A program made the position numbers and the translations under genes. Under the pieces are notes generated by a model. That model did not search any database and was not told where the DNA came from. It was given only the letters and a program-made list of their open reading frames with translations. From an uncultured Clostridia bacterium (GTDB taxonomy: Bacteria; Bacillota; Clostridia; Oscillospirales; Acutalibacteraceae), in contig CAMKSB010000005.1 in NCBI GenBank assembly GCA_946415335.1, positions 1 to 32,916 on the forward strand: a stretch of DNA of 32,916 nt, given 5' to 3'. Positions 24,601 to 30,585 of the stretch are shown one piece after another; positions within the stretch are counted from its first letter, which is position 1; each line of letters opens with the position of its first letter.

Positions 24601-25988
24601 AGCGTGAAGGTTTTCAGCGACGTCGTGCCGGCAAACGCGCCGGAATCGATCCTCTTGACGCTCTCGGGGATATCGACGTTATCGAGCACGGGGCAGCTGT
24701 CAAAGGCGTTGTAGCCGATGGTGCGCAGCGTTGAGGGCAGTTCGACGGTCGTCAGCTTCTGACAGTCCTTGAACAGCTCGCCGGGCAGCTCGGTGACGCC
24801 CTCGGGGATCGTGATGCTTTCAATGCCTGTGTTCCGGAACATGCCCGTGACGAACGTGGTGTAGCCCTCGTCAAAATGAACGGTTTTCAGGGAAGTACAG
24901 TTAAAGAAGGAATAGTTGCCCTTCTTGACGGAAGCGGGAAGGGTCAGCTCTTTAATGGCGGTTCTTTCAAAGGAATAGCTGCCGACGTTCTCAAGATTCT
25001 TGCTCAGCGTGACTTTCTCGAGCTTTGAGCAGTCCTTGAAGGAGGCGTTTCCGATCGTGGTCACGTTGTCGGGAATGGTGATCTCTTTCAGGCTGACGCA
25101 GTGACCAAAGGCGTTGTCGGGAATGTTGGTGACGCCCTTGCCGATGGTCACCTTCGTGAGCTTATCGCACTCGTACAGGACGTAGGTGCCCCATTCGGTC
25201 ACGCTGTCGGGGATCACGATGGATTCGAGAGAACGCATCTGGCACAGTGAATCATTGCCGAGACGGGTGACGGTGTCGGGAATGGTCAGCTGACGGATGG
25301 AATTGCAGTCCTCAAACATATCGTTGGGGATGGCAGTGATGCCCTCGGCGAAGTTGACGGTCTCCAGCAGTTCTGCCTCGGCAAAGGTCTCGTTCGCGTA
25401 GGTGACGGTCAGGGGAATGTAGATCTCCGATACCGGCGCGCCTGCGAAGACGCGGTCGCCCATGTATTCCAGTCCCTCGTTCAGCTTGACGGTGGTAAGG
25501 ATGGGGCAGCTGCTGAAAGCTCTTGAATCGAGCTTTTTGACGTTTGCGGGTACCTCAACGGACTGCAGCGCTCTGCACTGCTCGAAGCACCACGGACCGA
25601 TCGTCGTAACGCCGGAGCCGAAGTCGATGTTCTCGAGCAGGTCGCAGCTGAAAAAGGCGTGATCGCCGATGGTTTTGACGCTTGTGGGGAAAGCGATGCT
25701 TGTGAGCTCGTCGTTGTTTTCAAAGGCTCTGGAGCCGATCTCCGAGACGTCCTTTCCTCCGAGCGTTGCCGGCACGGTAACATCTGCCTGCGTGCCGTTG
25801 TACTTTGTGATCTGAGCGGTGTCGTCGTCCAGAACAACATAGGTGTAGTCACCCTCGGTTTGGGCTTCGGCGGCAAATGCCGTTGTGCCAAAAACATTTC
25901 CAACCACAGCCATGCTGAGCAGCAGGGTCGCGGAAAGTGTTACCGACAAAGCTTTTGTCAGTAATCTGCTTGTGTGTTGATGCTTCAT
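21672..25988 (-). CDS. BspA-type leucine-rich-repeat protein with C-terminal dockerin (1438 aa)
   Basis: The start is fixed by AAGGAGG seven bases before the ATG on the - strand (complement of ~25995-26001); a longer frame up to 26336 has no such site. Signal peptide ~1-36 (cleavage near AFA-A). Residues ~46-700 are about 25 LRR_5/BspA repeats of the type 'LTSIAFPTSVKTIGDHAF'. From ~700 to 1170 come beta-rich domains, and at ~1180-1275 a carboxypeptidase-regulatory-like fold (VEGATATIEKF ... EGAYAWMTDEG). The last ~67 residues are a type I dockerin: duplicated Ca-binding loops DVNGDGKVDVTDAT and DTNGDGKIDVTDAT, each followed by a helix. Dockerins lock onto cohesins of cellulosome/amylosome scaffolds. 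No cohesin is visible in this window. It has its own promoter and terminator and converges on the amylase gene. Likely a scaffold-attached binding or adhesion protein. Confidence 0.93.
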   Translation of the reverse strand: MKHQHTSRLLTKALSVTLSATLLLSMAVVGNVFGTTAFAAEAQTEGDYTYVVLDDDTAQITKYNGTQADVTVPATLGGKDVSEIGSRAFENNDELTSIAFPTSVKTIGDHAFFSCDLLENIDFGSGVTTIGPWCFEQCRALQSVEVPANVKKLDSRAFSSCPILTTVKLNEGLEYMGDRVFAGAPVSEIYIPLTVTYANETFAEAELLETVNFAEGITAIPNDMFEDCNSIRQLTIPDTVTRLGNDSLCQMRSLESIVIPDSVTEWGTYVLYECDKLTKVTIGKGVTNIPDNAFGHCVSLKEITIPDNVTTIGNASFKDCSKLEKVTLSKNLENVGSYSFERTAIKELTLPASVKKGNYSFFNCTSLKTVHFDEGYTTFVTGMFRNTGIESITIPEGVTELPGELFKDCQKLTTVELPSTLRTIGYNAFDSCPVLDNVDIPESVKRIDSGAFAGTTSLKTFTLHEGIQTMNYGIFRDSALTSVYIPKTLSATDAPFTGSNITDVTFSDGIATLNDKLFAYAGKLTHLEIPETVIKIGNECFRGSNIESMIIPDSVKTIGKSAFSECGNLYAVGFGAGVRKLPEYCFYGCPVLQNVVIPETVVDLENSVFERSGISYQRLPQSIHSIPAHAFKDCANLTEVACSAQLESIGDYAFERCYNFTTLNTPVDDIAFNNTTFKDCPKFTDKRFYVFNPENTGIESTGNIGVDHTLVHFTVKYDIRDDWDDADIEMQRLYLNLPDNLEIIPASFDAEGFAFDGSTYTGDYKSFDLAGAATKGTLHFSGYLNSSNVAVKNVSAEVEFRHKGTGFRKPLGEVQFTTAKLSLFAPTKLTDTALTVSGYSVSADKEVKIVIARLNKEGAREEAVTHTVTPNKYTGKYISEPLSIMPEGKVAVNGDKFEVYAECDGAKSDVSTFIYAPGALKIVKATETVNITKFIAPHETNLSHGNQANTYDITGIFTKGVSPVVSINPAEMLKFEFDFENDENICAMVLMSHKGDEWKFMQLFYDAETDKWIGEGYFNILDHELVPGQTYVPGALNLFWLYGERKDTYKSEFYGEPGKDTEPVGGPDWFGDITKKEVFYYDADGKPHGELGDYHETARDTVINILIDIVKGDWTDAGSEAVTGGLHTLWQWGNENDNFFSFTHGGVRIGPDGLPILPGDGGDVYNHNSDKDGKQRNAIDPSGVVYEAVKGNPVEGATATIEKFNEETKEWEAWNAADYEQENPLLTNSEGAYAWMTDEGTFRVTVFKEGYETQTSESFDIPPEKLGLDFSLVDTTTHATATITADETPGGYLLKFSKFMKPETVTTETVVIDGMDDVTITPVYLNEGDEFADTYAITGKTTKAQITFNVTDGAQSYSGVTAEPTTETVDAGIIGDVNGDGKVDVTDATLLQQYLAEMAELSPAQLAVADTNGDGKIDVTDATAIQNYIAELIDHLGA

Positions 25989-26063
25989 GATGAACCTCCT
26001 TAGCTGTTGAAATTGAAGCGTTATCAATGAAAATCGCTGATATAACGCGATAATCTTGTTATA

Positions 26064-26092
26064 AATATACCATATTTGCCTTGATATGTCCA
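26064..26092 (-). promoter_or_regulatory. Promoter of the LRR-dockerin gene
   Basis: Read on the - strand: TGGACA (complement of 26087-26092), 17-base spacer, TATATT (complement of 26064-26069), with TG one base before the -10. Leader about 70 nt. Confidence 0.6.
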
Positions 26093-26178
26093 TGCGTGTC
26101 AACAGAATGTCCGTGACTCTTGTGAACATTACATTTTTCTTTACTTGTTTATTCCTGTTTCGGAACGGTTTCAGCGCC

Positions 26179-26207
26179 TTGCTTTTCGCACTTTTATATA
26201 GTATAAT
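26179..26207 (+). promoter_or_regulatory. SigA-type promoter of the ABC exporter operon
   Basis: TTGCTT (26179-26184), 17-base spacer and a perfect TATAAT (26202-26207). It is divergent from the LRR-dockerin promoter, with 86 bases between the two -35 regions. Confidence 0.75.
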
Positions 26208-26238
26208 AGAAAAGATCAATGCACAGGAGTTGATTGAA

Positions 26239-26973
26239 TTGATACAAGTACAGCATTTTACCAAGAAATTCGGCGAGAAAACCGTTGTCAGTGATATCTC
26301 GTTCACCGCGAGAGACGGCGCGATCACCGGCTTCATCGGTCACAACGGCGCCGGCAAATCCACCACCATCAAGGCGATCACCGGCGTGATCCGGCCGACA
26401 GAGGGTACGATCCTGATCAACGGCGTGGACATCGTCAAGGATCCGCTCAAAGCCAAGCGGCAGTTTGGCTATGTGTCGGACAGTCCGGATCATTTTCTGC
26501 GGCTGACCGGTCTGGAATATCTCCATTTTATGGCGGATATCTATGACGCGCCGACAGACGGCAGGGCTGAATTTATCGAAGGCTATGCCAAGCGCTTCGG
26601 CATCTACGACGCGCTCAACAGTTCTATCCTGTCCTACTCCCACGGTATGCGCCAGAAGATCATGATCATGGGCGCGCTGATCCACGATCCGTCCGTGTGG
26701 ATACTGGACGAGCCGATGACCGGTCTCGATCCGCAGTCGGCGTTTGAACTCAAGCAGATGATGCGCGAGCATGTGGAAAAGGGCAATTCGGTATTCTTTT
26801 CCACCCATGTGCTCGAGGTCGCCGAAAAACTCTGCGACGAGATCTGCATCATCAAGTCAGGCGAGCTGCTCTACAGCGGAACGCTGGACGACCTCAAAGC
26901 GACGCACAAATCGCAGGCGTCCTTAGAGAATATTTTCCTGGAATTAACAGAAACAATAGAATCGGAGGGTTAA
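26239..26973 (+). CDS. ABC transporter ATP-binding protein (244 aa)
   Basis: Energises the membrane exporter encoded downstream. Walker A GHNGAGKST (~38-46), the Q-loop region (FGYVSDSP), the signature 'LSYSHGMRQK' (~134-143), Walker B VWILDEPMTGLD (~155-166) and the switch His (FFSTHV, ~193) are all intact. The sequence is of the drug/bacteriocin/ABC-2 exporter type. The start is taken as TTG 26239, because AGGAG (26225-26229) lies nine bases before it; a longer frame from 26086 would begin upstream of the promoter, so it is rejected. The length then equals that of typical exporter ATPases. First gene of a four-gene operon, 4 nt before the next. The exported substrate is unknown. Confidence 0.93.
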   Translation: MIQVQHFTKKFGEKTVVSDISFTARDGAITGFIGHNGAGKSTTIKAITGVIRPTEGTILINGVDIVKDPLKAKRQFGYVSDSPDHFLRLTGLEYLHFMADIYDAPTDGRAEFIEGYAKRFGIYDALNSSILSYSHGMRQKIMIMGALIHDPSVWILDEPMTGLDPQSAFELKQMMREHVEKGNSVFFSTHVLEVAEKLCDEICIIKSGELLYSGTLDDLKATHKSQASLENIFLELTETIESEG

Positions 26974-26977
26974 AACA

Positions 26978-27319
26978 ATGAATCAAATGTGGCCTATTAT
27001 ACTCGGAGCGGTGGCAATCTACAGTATTTTTATGGGCGCGAGGATCCTGTTCACCGGCAGGCTGACAGAGAGGGAAGAAGCACAGTTGAGAAGTTTTTCC
27101 AACAAGGGCGCCAGAACCTATAAGCTCGCCTACGCGATCATCAGTATCGTCGGCGGTCTGCTTGTCGCGGCGGTCGCAGTCATCAGACTGCTGGAAAACT
27201 TCAAGGTCCTCGGCGATACGTTCGTGCTCAGAATGGTGATCCTCGGCGTGGCTGTCGTGGTAGCCCTGTCGATGATCTTCATCCGCAACGCCTGTAAGAA
27301 GATGACGGATGATGAGTAA
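26978..27319 (+). CDS. Small membrane protein of ABC operon (113 aa)
   Basis: Three hydrophobic segments: ~5-24, ~47-68 and ~80-101, with charged loops (TGRLTEREEAQLRS) and a charged C-terminus (NACKKMTDDE). GGAGGG (26963-26968) is its ribosome binding site. It sits between the ATPase and permease genes and overlaps the latter by 11 nt, so it is made together with the transporter. It may be an accessory or stabilising subunit. No known family is recognised. Confidence 0.8.
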   Translation: MNQMWPIILGAVAIYSIFMGARILFTGRLTEREEAQLRSFSNKGARTYKLAYAIISIVGGLLVAAVAVIRLLENFKVLGDTFVLRMVILGVAVVVALSMIFIRNACKKMTDDE

Positions 27320-29015
27320 GACGTCCTCGGGCTTCTCAAAGGTTTGGAAGCTGATCTCCGTTTTACAAAAATGCAACGGCAGCGGCGTGATCGGCAGCAA
27401 GGACGCGCTGATCTCGCCAATGGTCGCCAAAGTCCTCGCGGCGATAGGACTGGTGCTCCTGACCGGCGCGATCGGTCTGGCGGCGTTCTTTACGGAGCCG
27501 CTGGTCGCACAGGCGGTCTCGGTGACGGACGTCACGAAATCGCTGATGCTGATCATGCTCTTGCTGAGCTTTATCCTCTCGGTCAAGAACGTCGTCACGG
27601 TGCTCTACACGTCGGATGATATTTCCGCGCTGATGCCCCTGCCGTTTTCCGCCAATCAGATCGTCGCCGCCAAGCTGGCGGTCACCCTGCGGTTTCCGCT
27701 CGGGCTGAGCCTGATCGTCATCAATTCCGTCTGTATCGGCTTCGGACTGCGCGCCGGAATGGGCGCCGCGTTTCTGATCGGCGCCGTGCTTGCGAGCGTG
27801 CTGATCCCCGTTACCGGACTGGCGGTATCGGCTCTGCTGGTTGTGGTGGTCTTTCGCGTGTTCGGCTTCATCCGCAACCGCGATATCATGGTGGCGATCG
27901 GCGGCCTCTTTACGCTGGCGATCACGATCGCCTATATCATCATCAGCAACACCCTGAACAAGAACGGTTCCTCCGGCGCGGCAGCCGCGCTGTCGACGTT
28001 CGCAACGGTCTCGGACGGATTCCCGAATATTTCCTTCATGAGCCGTTTTATGGCGGAGGGAAATGTCCTCTGGCTGCTGCTGAGTATCGCCGTCACGCTG
28101 GCGGTGACAGCGCTCGCCGCGCTGGCGGTCAAGCTGTTTTATCTTTCCACGGCGCTCGCCATGCAGAGCACCGGAACCGGCAAAAGAGCGGTCTCCAAGG
28201 GAGAACTCTCCGGCAGGAAGAACGCCGGCGCCGGAAAAACGCTGTTTTCGTATGAATCGAAGAACACCCGCCGGAATCCGGCTTATCTGGTCTACGGCTT
28301 TGCCATGACCTTTATCTGGCCGCTGCTGTTCATTCTGCCTTTCGTTTTAGGCAACAGCTCCTTTGGCGAAGGGCTGAGTCTGCCGCTTGAACCGGGCTCG
28401 TCTCTGCTCTGTGCGCTGACGCTCGGTCTGACGGCTCCCTGCTTCGCCTGCGGCTTCAACAACCTGGCGGTGACCGCCTTCACACGCGAGGGAAGCAGCT
28501 TCTACGCGCTGAAAACCATGCCGATGGATTTCAAGGCGTATTACAACAGCAAGCGCAATTTTTCCATGCTCGTCTGCTCGCTCGGAAGCGTGCTCTATAT
28601 CCTCGTCCTCGGTATCGTCTGCCTGGTGATGGGCTTCATCACCCCGCAAAGCGGCTGGACGATCCTTGTCGGCGCCGTCATCGCCTTTTTGGGCAACAGC
28701 ATCATCATCAACTGTATGCTGCTCAAAAACGCCAAAAAGCCTCAGCTCGACTGGGACAGCGAGACCGAGTTCTCCAGAAAGCTGACTTGGGTGAACGTCG
28801 TCGTCATCGTGATCGGCGTTGCGATGGTCATCGCGTTCATGCTCTCGATCCTCAGTCCGTTCATCATCAAGAACATGGGGATAGACGACGGCTTGCTGCT
28901 GACGGTCATCGCCGTTGTCGCCTTTGTCGTGGCGGCAGTCCTGTTTGTCACCGCGTTCGCGGTCAACCGCTTTGCCGTCAAAAAGGCGGAGCAATACCTG
29001 CTCAGGCATGAATAA
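27309..29015 (+). CDS. ABC exporter permease, multi-spanning (568 aa)
   Basis: The membrane channel partner of the ATPase at 26239. About 12 hydrophobic segments in two halves: ~40-60, ~75-95, ~120-145, ~150-175, ~190-212 and ~245-270, then a cytoplasmic loop with basic residues (~280-330) and a second set from ~335 to 555. This double-length ABC-2-like build is common in Firmicutes exporters where one chain replaces a dimer. ATGs at 27309 and 27312 are both possible; the first overlaps the previous stop by 11 nt. The substrate is not inferable. The 32-nt gap to the next gene suggests the operon continues. Confidence 0.85.
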   Translation: MMSKTSSGFSKVWKLISVLQKCNGSGVIGSKDALISPMVAKVLAAIGLVLLTGAIGLAAFFTEPLVAQAVSVTDVTKSLMLIMLLLSFILSVKNVVTVLYTSDDISALMPLPFSANQIVAAKLAVTLRFPLGLSLIVINSVCIGFGLRAGMGAAFLIGAVLASVLIPVTGLAVSALLVVVVFRVFGFIRNRDIMVAIGGLFTLAITIAYIIISNTLNKNGSSGAAAALSTFATVSDGFPNISFMSRFMAEGNVLWLLLSIAVTLAVTALAALAVKLFYLSTALAMQSTGTGKRAVSKGELSGRKNAGAGKTLFSYESKNTRRNPAYLVYGFAMTFIWPLLFILPFVLGNSSFGEGLSLPLEPGSSLLCALTLGLTAPCFACGFNNLAVTAFTREGSSFYALKTMPMDFKAYYNSKRNFSMLVCSLGSVLYILVLGIVCLVMGFITPQSGWTILVGAVIAFLGNSIIINCMLLKNAKKPQLDWDSETEFSRKLTWVNVVVIVIGVAMVIAFMLSILSPFIIKNMGIDDGLLLTVIAVVAFVVAAVLFVTAFAVNRFAVKKAEQYLLRHE

Positions 29016-29047
29016 TCATTAATAAGAGAAAGGATGATTGATCTCCA

Positions 29048-29926
29048 ATGGAAAACAAGAATATTCTCCGGCGCTTTACCGACAAGCTGTTCGGCGGTCT
29101 CAATATGAGCTGGCCGGTCGTCATTATTTTCGCGGTCGCGACGGCGGTGGTGACGGCAGTCTTTCTGATCGTGCCCGTCTTTCAGAACACCTCCTTCATG
29201 CGCATGGGCGAGACCATGGAGGCGTGGGTGCTCTTTGCCATCATCATCATGTCCAACTGCAAAAAGCCGCTGGAATCCGCGCTGAAAACCTTTGTGTTTT
29301 TCCTCATCAGCCAACCGCTGATCTATCTGCTTCAGGTACCGTTCAGCGAGATGGGCTTCGGCTTGTTCATGTACTATAAATACTGGGCGATCTGGACGGT
29401 GCTCACCTTCCCGATGGCGTTTGTCGGCTGGTTCATCACCAAGCGCAACTGGCTGAGCCTGCTGATCCTCTCGCCGATCCTGTTGCTGCTGATGCTCACC
29501 TCGGTGAGTTCCTTCATGTTCACGTTCCGTCATTTTCCGCATCAGCTCATCACCGCGCTGTTCTGTCTCGCGCAGATCGTGCTGTATCTCTACGCGTTCA
29601 CGCCCAAGTGGCTCCAGCGCGCGATCGGCTTCTTTGTGCCGCTGATCGCCGTGATCGTCTATGTCATCGTCACACCCAAGGTTTCCTACAGCGGCAACTA
29701 CTTCCTTCCCGACGAGCCGGTGCTGTCCGATCAGGCGGTCGTGACGGTCGAGAACCCGAATATCGCGGAGATCCGCGTGTACGAAAAAGACCAGGTGTAC
29801 ATCAACGGCAAGGACTACGGCACGTCGGACTTCACCATCACCGACGGCGACAAGTCGTATCACTACACCATTGAGATCTACGAGGACGATGAAGGTCACT
29901 CTCAGCTGAATATCACGAAAAAATAA
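29048..29926 (+). CDS. Membrane protein with C-terminal extracytoplasmic domain (292 aa)
   Basis: Hydrophobic segments at ~22-45, ~55-70, ~80-97, ~115-130, ~138-157, ~168-183 and ~190-210. A soluble tail of about 80 residues follows (~212-292) with beta strands (AVVTVENPNIAEIRVYEKDQ, then DGDKSYHYTIEIYEDDEGHS). The tail resembles a small Ig-like domain and probably faces outside. Same strand and 32 nt after the permease, so likely cotranscribed. It may be a sensor or accessory unit for the exporter, or an immunity-type protein. No family is recognised. No clear terminator follows. Confidence 0.78.
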   Translation: MENKNILRRFTDKLFGGLNMSWPVVIIFAVATAVVTAVFLIVPVFQNTSFMRMGETMEAWVLFAIIIMSNCKKPLESALKTFVFFLISQPLIYLLQVPFSEMGFGLFMYYKYWAIWTVLTFPMAFVGWFITKRNWLSLLILSPILLLLMLTSVSSFMFTFRHFPHQLITALFCLAQIVLYLYAFTPKWLQRAIGFFVPLIAVIVYVIVTPKVSYSGNYFLPDEPVLSDQAVVTVENPNIAEIRVYEKDQVYINGKDYGTSDFTITDGDKSYHYTIEIYEDDEGHSQLNITKK

Positions 29927-29966
29927 ATGATTTTCAGCTTGTTGTCATGATGTTGTCATACTCGGT

Positions 29967-29975
29967 GTGCTATAC
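29967..29975 (+). promoter_or_regulatory. Extended -10 promoter of the 154-aa protein gene
   Basis: TGCTATACT at 29967-29975 fits the TGn-TATAAT pattern with one mismatch. Two TTGTCA copies lie upstream (29941-29946 and 29952-29957), but at wrong distances (23 and 12 bases), so a -35 is not clear. Confidence 0.45.
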
Positions 29976-30007
29976 TGGTGTCATCAAAGAGAAAAGGAGT
30001 CCTCAAA

Positions 30008-30472
30008 ATGAAAAAGATCAACATCAACAACGAACTGACCCTTTCTTATAACGAGCCGTTCAACATCATGACTGCCGGAGAACTGAAAACGTACTGCGGC
30101 ACCGCCGTCAATCACTGGGGCATTATGGACAAGGAAAATCACTGCCTGTTCATCGTCTCCTGGACGAAGCCGGGCTTGCTGAGTTTTTTGACGGATCCCA
30201 AGTCCATCCTCAAAAACGCCGAGCGCTGCATGAATAGAAACCTCCGCGCTTATGACCGCGAGGACAGCTTCATGATCAACGTCGGCGGCAAAGAGGCGGT
30301 CGGCATCCGCTTTACCTACACGGCAAACGATGTGGATATCCGGCAGATCGGCGAGACCTCCGCCTTGCGCGTCAATAAGAAAGTCTATGTGATCCAGTAC
30401 GTATCCCGTCTGGATGGCGACGACCGGAACCGCGCCGTCTATCACGACATCCTAAAGACCATCGCCACATGA
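30008..30472 (+). CDS. Protein of unknown function (154 aa)
   Basis: ATG 30008 is chosen because AAAGGAG (29993-29999) lies eight bases upstream; a longer frame from 29978 starts before this site. The product is a soluble, single-domain alpha/beta protein without signal peptide or membrane segment. A strand-rich start (INNELTLSYNEPFNIMTAGE), one Cys in 'TYCGT' and one in 'NHCLF', and the segment 'NVGGKEAVGIRFTYTANDVD' are its recognisable parts. I cannot place it in a family. It has its own promoter-like site and a clear terminator, so it is a single-gene unit. It is probably cytoplasmic. Confidence 0.85.
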   Translation: MKKININNELTLSYNEPFNIMTAGELKTYCGTAVNHWGIMDKENHCLFIVSWTKPGLLSFLTDPKSILKNAERCMNRNLRAYDREDSFMINVGGKEAVGIRFTYTANDVDIRQIGETSALRVNKKVYVIQYVSRLDGDDRNRAVYHDILKTIAT

Positions 30473-30479
30473 ACCATCA

Positions 30480-30514
30480 CGGCTCGGAACATGTTGAAGT
30501 TCTGAGCCGTTTTC
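30480..30514 (+). terminator. Rho-independent terminator after the 154-aa gene
   Basis: CGGCTCGGAAC (30480-30490) pairs with GTTCTGAGCCG (30499-30509, one G-T pair) around an eight-base loop, followed by TTTTC. Confidence 0.82.
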
Positions 30515-30547
30515 TTTGCGAAAAATATGGCGGACGCGCGTTATCTA

Positions 30548-30556
30548 TGATATAAT
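30548..30556 (+). promoter_or_regulatory. Extended -10 promoter of the HD / ADP-ribosylhydrolase gene
   Basis: TGATATAAT (30548-30556) is a perfect TGn-TATAAT. No -35 of SigA type is visible at the right distance. Predicted leader about 25 nt. Confidence 0.55.
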
Positions 30557-30585
30557 ACTAAATATTAAACGATGGAGGTGGCTGT

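Noticed and set aside
26086-26238. N-terminal extension of the ABC ATPase frame
   Set aside because: It would place the start codon before the SigA promoter at 26179-26207, and the translation resembles no ATPase N-terminus.
25989-26336. 116-codon N-terminal extension of the LRR-dockerin frame
   Set aside because: The signal peptide starts at the ATG at 25988, which has an AAGGAGG site; the extension overlaps the divergent promoters and the ATPase gene.
28742-29899. 385-codon - strand frame opposite the ABC permease and membrane protein
   Set aside because: His/Arg/Asp-rich translation typical of antisense to membrane-protein codons; it runs across two real + strand genes.
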